Assembly: GCF_006864135.1 (NCBI RefSeq)
Contig: NZ_SADV01000006.1
Coordinates: 124,001-188,000, forward strand
From: Lysinibacillus sphaericus
GTDB taxonomy: Bacteria > Bacillota > Bacilli > Bacillales_A > Planococcaceae
Reading direction: 5' to 3'
Length of the DNA: 64,000 nt
Shown: piece after piece, positions 51,215 to 59,955 of the stretch
How the letters are laid out: each line of letters begins with the position of its first letter
Position numbering within the stretch: position 1 is the first letter of the stretch
Notes under the pieces: generated by a model
Told to the model about the DNA's origin: nothing
The model's input: only the letters and a program-made list of their open reading frames with translations
Database searches by the model: none
Program-made: the position numbers and the translations under genes

Positions 51215-51472
51215 GTGAATCCAGCTAATACTTATAATCTTTGTTGTCAATATCATGGTAAACGTGTAAGAATTGAAGAACGAGGTGGCAGAGTACATTA
51301 CGGAGAAATAACTAGGGTGGATAGAAGACAAGTGTGGATTCAACCTGATAGACGATTTGGCGGTTATGGTTTAGGTTATTGGGGTTGGGGAGGCGCCGGA
51401 GCAGGTTTCGGCGTTGGAATCGCACTTGGAGCGGTTGCCGGAATTGCATTAGCACCACTATTATTTTGGTAA
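51215..51472 (+). CDS. Small Gly-rich membrane-tailed protein
   Basis: 85 residues. The first 45 form a small beta barrel-like unit (CCQYHGKRVRIEERGGRVHY, ITRVDRRQVWIQPDRR). The rest is Gly/Trp/Tyr-rich (FGGYGLGYWGWGGAGAGFG) and ends in a hydrophobic helix (GIALGAVAGIALAPLLFW). The start is GTG behind AAAGGAGGG. Similar small proteins occur in spore-forming bacilli, without known function. A spore or envelope role is a guess from composition and the possible sigma-K site. Confidence 0.6.
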   Translation: MNPANTYNLCCQYHGKRVRIEERGGRVHYGEITRVDRRQVWIQPDRRFGGYGLGYWGWGGAGAGFGVGIALGAVAGIALAPLLFW

Positions 51473-51537
51473 TTTTGAAATGACTAATTATTCTATCCGC
51501 TGCGCAATGACAGACTTACTGTCATAGGGGAAAAAAA

Positions 51538-51574
51538 CAAGCCATTTCATGCTGCTGAGATGGCTTGCTTTTCC
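51538..51574. terminator. Terminator between the Gly-rich gene and the deacetylase
   Basis: CAAGCCAT pairs with ATGGCTTG around a 14-nt loop, with CTTTTCC after it; A-rich sequence on the other side makes it bidirectional. Confidence 0.75.
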
Positions 51575-52312
51575 TTATTGCACTTGCTCTTGTTGCTGTT
51601 TACTTTTAATCAACTCGGATATTGTGACAAATGTATAACCTTGTTTTTTTAGTTCTGGTAAGATTTCTTCCAGTGCCTTAATGGTCTGCGTACGATTGCC
51701 GCCTCCATCATGAAACAAAATAACATCTCCAGGCTTCGACCCCTTCATCACTTTTTGGACAATTTTGTTAACCCCTGGCTGTTTCCAATCTTGAGTATCC
51801 TGATGCCAAGACCACATAACTACTTTATATCCATCCTTAATAGCGGAATTGATCATTTGATCATTATAGTATCCGCCTACAGGACGAAACAAAACTGGTG
51901 CAAATCCAGTAATACCATAAATTATTTCCTTTGTCTTGCGTAGTTGTGCCTGTAATTCAGCTACAGAAGCTTTAAACGGATGTGAATACGTATGATTGGC
52001 CAGCTCATGCCCTTCAGAATAAGATCGTAAAACAAGGTCTGGATATTTTTCTGCATTTTTTCCAATAATAAAAAACGTAGCCTTTGCATCATACTTTGCC
52101 AATAAATCTAAAATAGCTGCCGTATATTTAGGATGAGGTCCATCATCAAAGGTAAGAGCAATTATTTTGTCTTTTGTGTTAATATCCCAGACAACTTCCC
52201 CTGTCTCCTCATAATAAGGTCGACCTTTATCCGCATAAGTTGTCAGCCCTGTAAAAAATACCGATATGATTAAAAAACAAAGGGATAAAACCAATACATA
52301 TTTACGTGTCAT
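51575..52312 (-). CDS. Polysaccharide deacetylase (PdaB-like)
   Basis: About 245 residues. An N-terminal signal anchor (YVLVLSLCFLIISVFFTGL) precedes a NodB deacetylase domain: motif 1 IALTFDDGPHPKYT, motif 2 HELANHTYSHPF with the metal His pair, motif 3 FRPVGGYYN, motif 4 WSWHQDTQDW and motif 5 GDVILFHDGGGNR. All catalytic and zinc residues are present. It acts outside the membrane on peptidoglycan or chitin-like polymers; PdaB-type members act in spore cortex formation. The ATG at 52312 has GGGGAGG eight bases upstream. Confidence 0.88.
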   Translation of the reverse strand: MTRKYVLVLSLCFLIISVFFTGLTTYADKGRPYYEETGEVVWDINTKDKIIALTFDDGPHPKYTAAILDLLAKYDAKATFFIIGKNAEKYPDLVLRSYSEGHELANHTYSHPFKASVAELQAQLRKTKEIIYGITGFAPVLFRPVGGYYNDQMINSAIKDGYKVVMWSWHQDTQDWKQPGVNKIVQKVMKGSKPGDVILFHDGGGNRTQTIKALEEILPELKKQGYTFVTISELIKSKQQQEQVQ

Positions 52313-52599
52313 AAGCATCACCTCCCCAGTTCAAATTCACATAACTCCGTCAACTTACTATTTACGAATTACATTGAATTATACTTGCGAAAGGTTTGGC
52401 TGTTTTCTCCTCTTACTTATTTCAAAATTAAATTCCCAGTCATATTTTGAACGAAATGTGAAAACACTCACAAAATACTTTCTTTTTTCACTAATTGATG
52501 TAAAATAAAAGACATAGCTGATATATAACAACAACAGATAAAATCAATTTATTTACCATCTGTTATAGCACAAAAAAACAACAAAGGGGATCTTTCATT

Positions 52600-52722
52600 A
52601 TGTGGGTTATTACAGTTTTTGAACAAAATACTTACCGTATGTTCGAGTATAAAACTAAAAACGAGGCAACGGTTGCATTAAAAAATTTCAAGCAAACTGC
52701 TATGCTTTCTTATACTAAATAA
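52600..52722 (+). CDS. Small conserved-type protein of 40 residues
   Basis: MWVITVFEQNTYRMFEYKTK followed by NEATVALKNFKQTAMLSYTK. AAAGGGGAT precedes the ATG by 9 nt and a terminator follows 5 bp after the stop, so this is a complete gene unit. Basic and aromatic residues alternate in a beta-beta-alpha-like order. Similar short proteins occur in Bacillus; none has a known role. The upstream 280 bp (52320-52599) are AT-rich with no clear operator. Confidence 0.7.
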   Translation: MWVITVFEQNTYRMFEYKTKNEATVALKNFKQTAMLSYTK

Positions 52723-52726
52723 TTTT

Positions 52727-52764
52727 AAAGAATCAGCTCTTATGAAACGGGTTGATTCTTTTCT
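52727..52764 (+). terminator. Terminator of the 40-residue protein gene
   Basis: AAAGAATCAGCTC pairs with GGGTTGATTCTTT around nine bases, followed by TCTTC. Confidence 0.75.
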
Positions 52765-52822
52765 TCAATTTGTTGGAAAAACTAGGTGTCAATTGAGGTG
52801 TCATTTTCAGTATATCGAGGTA

Positions 52823-52926
52823 TTGATTCCTGTTCCAACCTGGGCGCTTTCGTACAGAAAACATCCTCTGCGCTCCAGTCTGTGACGTAATCCCCAAGGA
52901 GTCGCTGGGTTGGAACGGAAATCAAC
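52823..52926 (+). repeat. Dispersed repeat, family A copy 4 (short, about 104 bp)
   Basis: The ends are TTGATTCCTGTTCCAACCTG and the inverted GGGTTGGAACGGAAATCAAC. The interior keeps only a piece of the TTTCGTACAGAAAACATCC module and the AATCCCCAAGGAGTCGC block. The end sequences are changed to CCAACC on both arms, so the pairing between ends has been kept. Confidence 0.8.
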
Positions 52927-53063
52927 CAACTTACTAAGTTGTATCTCCTGGCATAACACATTCGCCGTTCGTTTTATTTTAGGTAACAAATAATTTTTAG
53001 TGAAAATGTCGAACACCTTTTTATCTATTGCCATATGTATATAGAGAAAAGGAGTGATTTCGG

Positions 53064-53366
53064 ATGGTAACAATTGAGCCTATTATGATTAAAGGCAATT
53101 TTTTCACTGCGATAATTGTTCAACTACCTAAAACAACACTGCTGACAATTTCAAATGATACGGGCTACATTATGTGTGGAGCTTTAGATGTTGGACTATT
53201 AAATGATCGTTTAGCAGACCGCAAGATTATTGCTGGGCGAGCAGTTGGTGTGAAAACAATTGATGAGCTATTGACGGCTCCATTAGAATCCGTGACATAT
53301 GAAGCGCATCAACTTGGTATTACTGAAGGAATGTCTGGCGTAGAGGCTTTATTAAAAATGGTATAA
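53064..53366 (+). CDS. DUF1805-family protein (YunC-like)
   Basis: A 100-residue protein of the YunC/DUF1805 family. Landmarks are LPKTTLLTISNDTGYIMCGALDVGLLN and RKIIAGRAVGVKTIDELL, then APLESVTYEAHQLGITEGMSG. The fold is a small alpha-beta domain that oligomerises; no activity is known. AAAAGGAGTG precedes the ATG. Monocistronic with a terminator. Confidence 0.88.
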   Translation: MVTIEPIMIKGNFFTAIIVQLPKTTLLTISNDTGYIMCGALDVGLLNDRLADRKIIAGRAVGVKTIDELLTAPLESVTYEAHQLGITEGMSGVEALLKMV

Positions 53367-53378
53367 CAATTTTTTTAC

Positions 53379-53413
53379 AAAGCGTCAGTGCAATATGCCT
53401 AGGCGCTTTTTTA
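53379..53413 (+). terminator. Terminator of the DUF1805 gene
   Basis: AAAGCG pairs with CGCTTT, with GTGCAATATGCC pairing inside, followed by six T. Confidence 0.75.
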
Positions 53414-53474
53414 CTCCTATCTTATGTAAGGTGTATAAGCTATTTACTATATCCCTATACTTTAGACAAAAGAA

Positions 53475-54122
53475 GTGTTCGTTTTGGAAAAAGATAAACA
53501 TCGGAAAACACATGTAATCTTGTTGTTAATAGTACTTATCATTTTCGTGTGGTCTGTCATAAAACCATCATCCTATTTGGACTGGGTCGCAGAAGTAAGT
53601 CCTGCTGTCGTTGCCATTATTATTGTAATCGCCATTTATAGCAAGTTTCGCTTTACAACGTTTTCTTATTTTATCATTGCCCTTTTGTCTATTTTAACAT
53701 TTATTGGTGGGCACTATACTTATTCGGAGGTTCCACTTTTTAACTGGATTAAAGAGGAGTTTCACTTAAAACGCAATGACTACGATCGATTTGGGCATTT
53801 TTTAAAAGGTTTGATGGCCATTGTCATAAGAGAAATATTAATACGAAAAACACCACTAGTAAAAGGTGCTTGGTTAACAGGCATAACAATAAGCATTATG
53901 CTTGCTATTGCTGCTCTCTATGAAATTATTGAATGGCTCAGTACAAGAATTTCAAAAGGTAGTAAAGGAGCCAAAGATTTTTTAGGTATGCAGGGCGATC
54001 GCTGGGATGCACAATGGGACATGTTTTCGGCCTTCCTTGGAACAATTTTGACTTTACTGCTATTTACAAAATTACATGATAGATTATTAAAAAAACTCAA
54101 AAACAGGTTTCTTCAAAAGTAA
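53475..54122 (+). CDS. DUF2238 membrane protein (YjdF-like)
   Basis: A 215-residue protein with five or six transmembrane helices of the DUF2238/YjdF family: IGGHYTYSEVPLFNWI, YDRFGHFLKGLMAIVIREILI, AALYEIIEWLS and FLGMQGDRWDAQWDMFSAFLG contain the conserved His, Glu and Asp residues of the family. The start is GTG at 53475 or TTG at 53484; neither has a strong ribosome site. Function unknown. Confidence 0.85.
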   Translation: MFVLEKDKHRKTHVILLLIVLIIFVWSVIKPSSYLDWVAEVSPAVVAIIIVIAIYSKFRFTTFSYFIIALLSILTFIGGHYTYSEVPLFNWIKEEFHLKRNDYDRFGHFLKGLMAIVIREILIRKTPLVKGAWLTGITISIMLAIAALYEIIEWLSTRISKGSKGAKDFLGMQGDRWDAQWDMFSAFLGTILTLLLFTKLHDRLLKKLKNRFLQK

Positions 54123-54140
54123 GCATAGTAAAGCTGTATG

Positions 54141-54172
54141 AGCCTTCTGCCTGGATAACATAAGGCTTTTTC
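54141..54172 (+). terminator. Terminator of the DUF2238 gene
   Basis: AGCCTT pairs with AAGGCT around a 15-nt loop, followed by TTTTCT. Confidence 0.65.
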
Positions 54173-54177
54173 TATAG

Positions 54178-54825
54178 TTAAAATTTAAAAGTATTTTTTT
54201 CTAGACATACTGTTTCATCAAAAGCTTTAAAAATGATATCAAAATGCTGACTATACGAATGCATAAACAATTCATATTGGATTCGACGTTCTTCATGGGA
54301 GTGCTTTAAATAATTGATATCAGTTCCCCTTTCAATTACATCACGACTCGACCTTCTCTTCAATTCCGTCTCACCATCTGTATAAAAATAAATTTTTAAA
54401 TCAAATAATTTCGGATTAATAAATGCTACACTCATTCCCTCAACAATGGTTATTTTAGTTTTTGAAGAAATTAACGCACTTTTCATATAGTGCGTATCAA
54501 TTGTCAATAAATCCAGACCTTCTCTAACCATCTGAACATCCCTTTCCAAAGAAGGTAAATGATGTGCCGCTGGATGGCAAGCGGTCATTTTAAAATGATG
54601 CTGTTTTTTTCGAAAATTATAGTTGATAATTGTATGCTTGCGTATATCCGAACTAACAATATACGGGTCTGTATTAATATAATTCACTTCACTTTGGTTT
54701 AAACAGTTGATAAGTTTATTAGCAAATGTTGTTTTTCCTGCTGCACCATGTCCTGAAATACCAATAACAATTGATCTATCTTCCTTTTTGATCCAAGTAA
54801 CAATATCTTGCAATAACCTATCCAT
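54178..54825 (-). CDS. Uridine-kinase-like P-loop protein
   Basis: A 215-residue P-loop kinase of the uridine kinase/phosphoribulokinase type. The Walker A is GISGHGAAGKTTFANKL; INTDPYIV and ITIVEGMSVAF are the substrate Asp and Walker B regions; KRRSSRDVIERG is the lid Arg cluster. The sequence is atypical compared with Udk, so the phosphate acceptor may differ. The ATG at 54825 has AAGGGGGAG upstream. Monocistronic. Confidence 0.8.
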   Translation of the reverse strand: MDRLLQDIVTWIKKEDRSIVIGISGHGAAGKTTFANKLINCLNQSEVNYINTDPYIVSSDIRKHTIINYNFRKKQHHFKMTACHPAAHHLPSLERDVQMVREGLDLLTIDTHYMKSALISSKTKITIVEGMSVAFINPKLFDLKIYFYTDGETELKRRSSRDVIERGTDINYLKHSHEERRIQYELFMHSYSQHFDIIFKAFDETVCLEKNTFKF

Positions 54826-54918
54826 CTTTCTCCCCCTTCCTTTTCCCACAAAATACATTTACATAAAATTCCACAATTAACTTTACAACTCAAAATTTAG
54901 CCTATCACATAATGTAGG

Positions 54919-54963
54919 GTTGATTTCCGTTCCGACTGGGCGCCAGTCGGAACGGAAATCAAC
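54919..54963. repeat. Dispersed repeat, family A copy 5: two ends fused into one palindrome
   Basis: 45 bp: GTTGATTTCCGTTCCGACTG is followed by GGCGC and then the exact inverted CAGTCGGAACGGAAATCAAC. The whole internal part is missing. The arms match the left end of copies 1 and 2 without change. Confidence 0.9.
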
Positions 54964-55038
54964 TTTACACACAGAATACGTTTTAACTAATGATAGCCAA
55001 CTTTTATTAAATAGGAAGGATATTCATATAAATTTTCT

Positions 55039-55371
55039 TCATTCCCATATACGTTCTAGAGTCATTTCATGATCCTTAACACTTAGCCTAAAAACATCTG
55101 GATTTCTTAATTGAGTCCAAAATTGAAAGTTTACATCATTATGATAATGTTTCAACAGTAAGGTAATTATATTTCCATGACTAACGATAATTGTATGTTC
55201 GGACTCACTTTTGAAAGTTTCCTCAACTGCGTTAACGATACGCTCCATCGCTTCATTACTTGACTCTTCACCCTCAAACTTTAACTCCATATCAGTAAAA
55301 GTTGCTCGAAGTTTTTCATACCAATCGAGCAAATCACTTTTGAAACAAGTTCTCGTCTTAACATGATTCAT
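55039..55371 (-). pseudogene. Histidine phosphatase lacking its N-terminal half
   Basis: A 110-residue frame: LDWYEKLRATFTDMELKFEGEESSNEAMERI and HTIIVSHGNIITLLLKHY belong to the second half of phosphoglycerate-mutase-type histidine phosphatases. The family is normally about 180-200 residues and begins with the catalytic RHG motif, which is missing along with roughly 70 residues. GTGAGGTAA before the ATG and the 20-bp gap to the DUF4097 gene show it may still be translated. Without the RHG His it cannot be an active phosphatase. Confidence 0.7.
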
Positions 55372-55391
55372 TTACCTCACAGATTAAGTTT

Positions 55392-56258
55392 TTATTTTAC
55401 AGTAATTATACCTCCATTGCTAATTAGCTCCAATTTGTTTGACGCATCACCAATCTTACCTTTCTTTAATTGATCCGTATGTTCTTCTTTCTGGTAACCT
55501 TCTAAACTTATGTCAGATGAATCACTGTTCGCTATAAGCTCTAATGATTTCGGTGCCTCTTTGTATGAGATCGTAATATCCCCAGAAGCCGTTTCTACAA
55601 ATAGTGCTTTTCCTTCGCTAATTTCTTTCATTAAGACTTCACCGCTAGTCGAAGTAATTTTCGTTTTCGGACTGTTAACCCTAGTAATGAAGCTATCACC
55701 ATTTGTAGCAGCTATCGTTAATTCATTTAAAGAACTTTCTACGATACTTAATTCACCATCTTTTGATGTAATTGTACCTTTATCAGCCGATAGGCCTTTA
55801 ATGATTTTAGCGCCAGAACTCGTAGAGATTGTAAGTTCTTCTGTTTCAATGTTGTTAATTTTGATATCACCATAGCTATTATTTAATGCAATCTTCTTCA
55901 CTGCATTTTTAGGGATTGAAATATGAATAGTAGCTTTTTTTCCAAAGCTAAAATTTTTCATAGCCCCTTTTTCAGTGTCTTGTTGAAGTACCTTTACTTT
56001 ATTTCCGTCTTTCTTAATTTCAACAGGATTACTTTGCTGCTTTTGTTGTTGCTTACTGTCAAATTCAATTGTTAGTTTATCAGATTCTGTATTTTCTAAT
56101 GCTATATCCCAGGACTCTATGTTTAGTTCTAGTTCTTTAATTTGCTCAACATCAAAGGTCTGTTCTTCAGTGATGCTCTTTTCTCCATTTATTTTCAGCG
56201 TGAACAATATTCCCCCTATCGCCATAACGAATATCAATGCTATAATTGCTTTTTTCAC
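55392..56258 (-). CDS. DUF4097 (LiaG/YvlB-like) membrane-anchored protein
   Basis: A 288-residue protein with an N-terminal membrane anchor (AIIALIFVMAIGGILFTLKI). The rest is a repetitive beta-helix of the DUF4097 type, with strands such as ELTISTSSGAKIIKGLSADK, GTITSKDGELSIVESSLNEL and FVETASGDITISY about 20 residues apart. Such proteins accompany antibiotic-peptide ABC transporters and envelope-stress two-component systems. It is 22 bp downstream of the ABC permease, so it is part of that operon. Role by context only. Confidence 0.85.
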   Translation of the reverse strand: MKKAIIALIFVMAIGGILFTLKINGEKSITEEQTFDVEQIKELELNIESWDIALENTESDKLTIEFDSKQQQKQQSNPVEIKKDGNKVKVLQQDTEKGAMKNFSFGKKATIHISIPKNAVKKIALNNSYGDIKINNIETEELTISTSSGAKIIKGLSADKGTITSKDGELSIVESSLNELTIAATNGDSFITRVNSPKTKITSTSGEVLMKEISEGKALFVETASGDITISYKEAPKSLELIANSDSSDISLEGYQKEEHTDQLKKGKIGDASNKLELISNGGIITVK

Positions 56259-56280
56259 ATTACTTCCTCATTTCTCATTT

Positions 56281-56979
56281 TTAGGTTAAATCTACTTTGT
56301 CGACTTTATAATAGGACAGATAGCCGATAATAAGCCCTAATAGACACATTATTGTTGGGACAATGATAAATTGAGATAAACTTGTAGATGTATCCCCATT
56401 TGAAACCGTTGCATTAATCAAAAATCCAATTAAAACAGCGGATGTAATTGTCGCAGCTGTTGATTTTTTCCGCATACCAAAGTACAAAGGAATTAGACTT
56501 ACCCCAGCCATCATAAAAGCAATGATCAAGGTAGAAGGTATAGTAGCTACCATCTCCTGTATCTCAACGGGAGATTCAAAGAAGTTCATCATTGGATTTA
56601 AAAAATAAACAGCGATATTCATCATTAAGGTCGCAATGACAATGCTAAAGAAACAAAATCCGCAAACTAAAGACAGCTTAGCAAAAATAATTTTTTTCCT
56701 TTTTAACGGGTACGTAAATAATAATTGAGCCGTCTTATTTTTGTATTCGTCAATGACTAAACGAGATAAAATCACACTCGAAAAAATGATAAAAACAATG
56801 CGAATTAATATATTTGTCAAAGACATAAAATCTGTATAATCTTGAAACATCTTTTCATCTGCAGAACCAACTGCCATAAGTGCAACTGCCGCAAAAATTC
56901 CAATAATACAAATGGTTAAGCCTTTAAAATAGCTAGACATACTATTCTTTTTCCATTCAAGTCTTAATAGTTTAAGCAA
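56281..56979 (-). CDS. ABC-2-type transporter permease
   Basis: About 233 residues with six transmembrane helices, ABC-2/BcrB-like. N-terminal LRLEWKKNSMSSYFKG, an EYKNKTAQLLFTYPLKRKKIIFAKL loop and helices to the end are typical of lantibiotic or bacitracin exporter permeases. The start is likely TTG at 56979: GGAGGG lies seven bases upstream of it and inside the frame that begins at ATG 56994. It overlaps the ATPase stop by 8 bp. Confidence 0.85.
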   Translation of the reverse strand: MLKLLRLEWKKNSMSSYFKGLTICIIGIFAAVALMAVGSADEKMFQDYTDFMSLTNILIRIVFIIFSSVILSRLVIDEYKNKTAQLLFTYPLKRKKIIFAKLSLVCGFCFFSIVIATLMMNIAVYFLNPMMNFFESPVEIQEMVATIPSTLIIAFMMAGVSLIPLYFGMRKKSTAATITSAVLIGFLINATVSNGDTSTSLSQFIIVPTIMCLLGLIIGYLSYYKVDKVDLT

Positions 56980-57895
56980 TTTGATTCCCTCCATTAATAA
57001 GGTTTAAGAAATACTCTTCTAAATGCTGTTGCTGTTTTTCAATGCCATTGACAGCAATGTTATTGAATATAAGTTCTTTATTAATTTGAGATTGAGAAAT
57101 GCCATGTTCAAAAATTCGAATACAATGCTGATTGACAATTTCATATTTTCGAATTCCTAACTTGTTCTCTAGCACATGGATCGCTTTTTCCACATCGTCT
57201 ATTTTAATCTCCAGATATTCCATGTTCTCTTTTCGAATATCGTCCATTTTTACTTCCTTTAATAATTTTCCATGATGAAGGATGCCAATTGTATCTGCGA
57301 TTGATTCAATTTCTGATACGATATGACTTGATATTAAAATGGTGATTCCTAGCTTCTCCTTTAGATATAGCAAGAGCTCTCGAATATCTTTAATACCGAT
57401 TGGATCAAGACCATTAATAGGCTCATCCAAAATAAGAATTTCCGGTTTAGCAACAATGGCACGTGCGATGCCTAATCTTTGTTTCATCCCTAGAGAAAAT
57501 TCATGTATTTTTTTATGTTCAACACCATTAAGACCTACTATCTCTAATGCCTCTTCGGTAGCTCCTTTTTCATAAACTCCAATATACTCACAGTGAAGCT
57601 CTAAATTCTCCTTCGCTGTTAGCCTGTCGTAAAATTCCGGGTACTCGATAATACTGCCTATTTTGCTCAAGTATTGATAGGAAGTAGTAGAAATGGATTG
57701 ATTCAATATTTTAATATCACCTGAAGTTGGTTTTACTAAGTTTAAAATCATCTTCATAATCGTTGTTTTTCCAGCACCATTCGGACCTAAAAACCCATAA
57801 ATCTCCCCTTTCTTAACGTTCATATTGACATTTGAGACGGTTTCGACTCCTTTAAAGCTCTTACTTAATTGATGTAGTTGAATAACAGTTTCCAT
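56972..57895 (-). CDS. ABC transporter ATPase, BcrA-like
   Basis: A 307-residue ATPase: Walker A GFLGPNGAGKTTIMKMIL, Q-loop SIIEYPEFYDRL, signature FSLGMKQRLGIARAIV and Walker B ILILDEPINGLDPIGI, then the switch His in LISSHIVSEIE. The 80-residue C-terminal extension is found in BcrA-type bacitracin and lantibiotic exporters. It leads the operon ATPase-permease-DUF4097, divergent from the two-component system at 58053. Confidence 0.9.
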   Translation of the reverse strand: METVIQLHQLSKSFKGVETVSNVNMNVKKGEIYGFLGPNGAGKTTIMKMILNLVKPTSGDIKILNQSISTTSYQYLSKIGSIIEYPEFYDRLTAKENLELHCEYIGVYEKGATEEALEIVGLNGVEHKKIHEFSLGMKQRLGIARAIVAKPEILILDEPINGLDPIGIKDIRELLLYLKEKLGITILISSHIVSEIESIADTIGILHHGKLLKEVKMDDIRKENMEYLEIKIDDVEKAIHVLENKLGIRKYEIVNQHCIRIFEHGISQSQINKELIFNNIAVNGIEKQQQHLEEYFLNLINGGNQIA

Positions 57896-58052
57896 GTTAT
57901 GTACTCCTTATCGTTTTGAATTCGTTACATTCAGCTTAATAAACGAAAGTAAAATCAAAGTAAACTCGATGGAAAATGACAGTAATTTTTTCAAGAGAGT
58001 AAGGATAAAAGGATCAGAAGCTGTTATGATGAGTTTGAAACGAGGGATAAAA

Positions 58053-58778
58053 ATGGAAACGGCTGAAAAAATCTTAATCGTAGATGATGAGATTGGTATA
58101 TTAAAATTATTAGAAATTACGTTACGGAAAGAAAACTTTATCCATATTGATACTGCTTCAACAGGCAAAAGTACACTACAGCTTGTCAAAGACAATCATT
58201 ACGATATTATTTTGCTCGATATCATGCTACCAGATATAAGTGGTTTTGAACTTTGCACAGAAATACGCAAGCATACAAATACACCCATTATTTTTGTCAG
58301 TGCTCGCTCTACCGATTTTGATAAATTAACGGGATTAGGTATCGGCGGAGATGATTATATTACAAAGCCTTTTAATCCTTTAGAGGTCGTCGCTCGAATA
58401 AAGGTCATCCTTCGACGTCAAAAAATGTATGAAAGTTCTCAACATCAGCAGACTACAAAATTTGATTTCGGTTATTTTGCTCTTAATCCTGAATCTGCTA
58501 CATTAACCGTTAACAATCAGCCTGTCGAATGTACAGCTAAAGAGCTAGAGTTGCTTCACTTCTTTTGTAAAAATCCAAATCGTATTTTTACAACTTCACA
58601 GCTTTACGAATTCGTGTGGGGAAATGATGTATATGGTGAGGAGAAAACCGTCACGATTCATATTTCAAAACTAAGGAAAAAACTTGGGGATGATACGCGT
58701 AAACCTAAAATAATTGTGAATTTAAGGGGCATTGGCTATAAATTCATTCCACCGAAAGAGGATTCACTATGCGAATAA
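58053..58778 (+). CDS. OmpR-family response regulator
   Basis: About 241 residues. Receiver domain with ILIVDDEIGILKLLEI, phospho-acceptor in DIILLDIMLPDISGFEL, ISVSARS-like FVSARSTDF and Lys in YITKPFNPLEV. The winged-helix DNA-binding domain ends in TVTIHISKLRKKLGDD and RGIGYKF. The ATG at 58053 has GAGGGAT upstream. It is divergent from the ABC operon with a 157-bp gap and overlaps the kinase by 10 bp. Confidence 0.92.
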   Translation: METAEKILIVDDEIGILKLLEITLRKENFIHIDTASTGKSTLQLVKDNHYDIILLDIMLPDISGFELCTEIRKHTNTPIIFVSARSTDFDKLTGLGIGGDDYITKPFNPLEVVARIKVILRRQKMYESSQHQQTTKFDFGYFALNPESATLTVNNQPVECTAKELELLHFFCKNPNRIFTTSQLYEFVWGNDVYGEEKTVTIHISKLRKKLGDDTRKPKIIVNLRGIGYKFIPPKEDSLCE

Positions 58779-59863
58779 ACACTCGATTTACGTTACACCT
58801 TGCACTTGGGATTATTCTGTGGATGCTATTGAGTGGAATTTGTATTGTGATCGGGCTTGAAGGTATTCTCCCACTCCTTAAAAAATCTGTTAGTGAAGCT
58901 TATCAGAGTCTACTAGTCGCATGGATTTTCGGATTTAGCACTATTGTTTGTATTGCTGTATTTGGTTGGTATTTCGGGGGTCCTCTTGGTTTTATAATGT
59001 CTTGGATCCATCAGCTATCACAAGAAAACTATACAAAACCTGTTGGACTATCAAAAATCTATACACGCAAAGAAAAGCTCCGTATGCGTTATATGTTATA
59101 TCAAGAGGTACTTCAACATCTACAATCTTTATCTGAAAAATTAAAAGCTGCTAAAACAGAACGTAACAAGGTTGAAGAGGCAAAACAAGAATGGATTGCC
59201 GGTATATCACATGATTTAAAAACGCCATTAACGTATATTACAGGCTACTCTACCTTACTATTAAACGATCAATACGATTGGTCCAAGGAGGAAGCTCGTT
59301 CCTTTATTCAAGAGATTGCAGATAAAGGCAAGCATATGGAGGAACTTATTCAAGATTTAAGTCTCGTCATTCAGTTTAATCATACAGATGGTCAGTTACC
59401 CTTGCATAAAACCAAGCAGGATATTGTGGATTTCTCTAAAAGAATTGTTGCTAATATAAGCAACAATCCACAGGCCAACGACTATATATTGCATTTTAAA
59501 ACTGATACATCTGATATAAACATTGACTTTGATACGAAATTCATGCAACGCATTTTACAAAACATTCTGATGAATGCCGTTATCCACAATCCACCTAATA
59601 CAAATATTTATACACAGATTTTTAATAGGGCAGAGCATGTAGCAATCCACATTGTGGATAATGGCGTAGGTATGTCTCAACACATGAAGGAGAATATATT
59701 CCAACAATATTATCGTGGAACTACTACAGAATCTTCTTCTGAAGGTACTGGACTGGGCATGGCGATTGTTTATAAACTCGTTCAAGCTCATAATGGCACT
59801 ATCACAGTACAGAGCGAACCTTCTGATGGGACTACATTTATTATTACATTACCTAAAAAATAG
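58769..59863 (+). CDS. Sensor histidine kinase, two-transmembrane type
   Basis: A 364-residue kinase with two transmembrane helices near 10-30 and 47-72 and a very short extracellular loop, as in the intramembrane-sensing kinases of peptide-detoxification modules. H-box WIAGISHDLKTPLTYITGY, N-box QNILMNAVIHNPP, G1 DNGVGMS, F-box MKENIFQQYYRG and G2 EGTGLGMAIVYKLV are all present. With the regulator it probably controls the adjacent ABC exporter. A perfect terminator follows. Confidence 0.92.
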   Translation: MRINTRFTLHLALGIILWMLLSGICIVIGLEGILPLLKKSVSEAYQSLLVAWIFGFSTIVCIAVFGWYFGGPLGFIMSWIHQLSQENYTKPVGLSKIYTRKEKLRMRYMLYQEVLQHLQSLSEKLKAAKTERNKVEEAKQEWIAGISHDLKTPLTYITGYSTLLLNDQYDWSKEEARSFIQEIADKGKHMEELIQDLSLVIQFNHTDGQLPLHKTKQDIVDFSKRIVANISNNPQANDYILHFKTDTSDINIDFDTKFMQRILQNILMNAVIHNPPNTNIYTQIFNRAEHVAIHIVDNGVGMSQHMKENIFQQYYRGTTTESSSEGTGLGMAIVYKLVQAHNGTITVQSEPSDGTTFIITLPKK

Positions 59864-59908
59864 AAACCCCACCTCTTAGAAGTTAACATCTAAGAGGTGG
59901 GGTTTTTG
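59864..59908 (+). terminator. Terminator of the two-component operon
   Basis: AAACCCCACCTCTTAGA pairs perfectly with TCTAAGAGGTGGGGTTT around eight bases and is followed by TTG. Confidence 0.9.
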
Positions 59909-59955
59909 TGTATTTTACTAAAAATTCAAACGACCCAACTTTTCTTACCCCTTGC

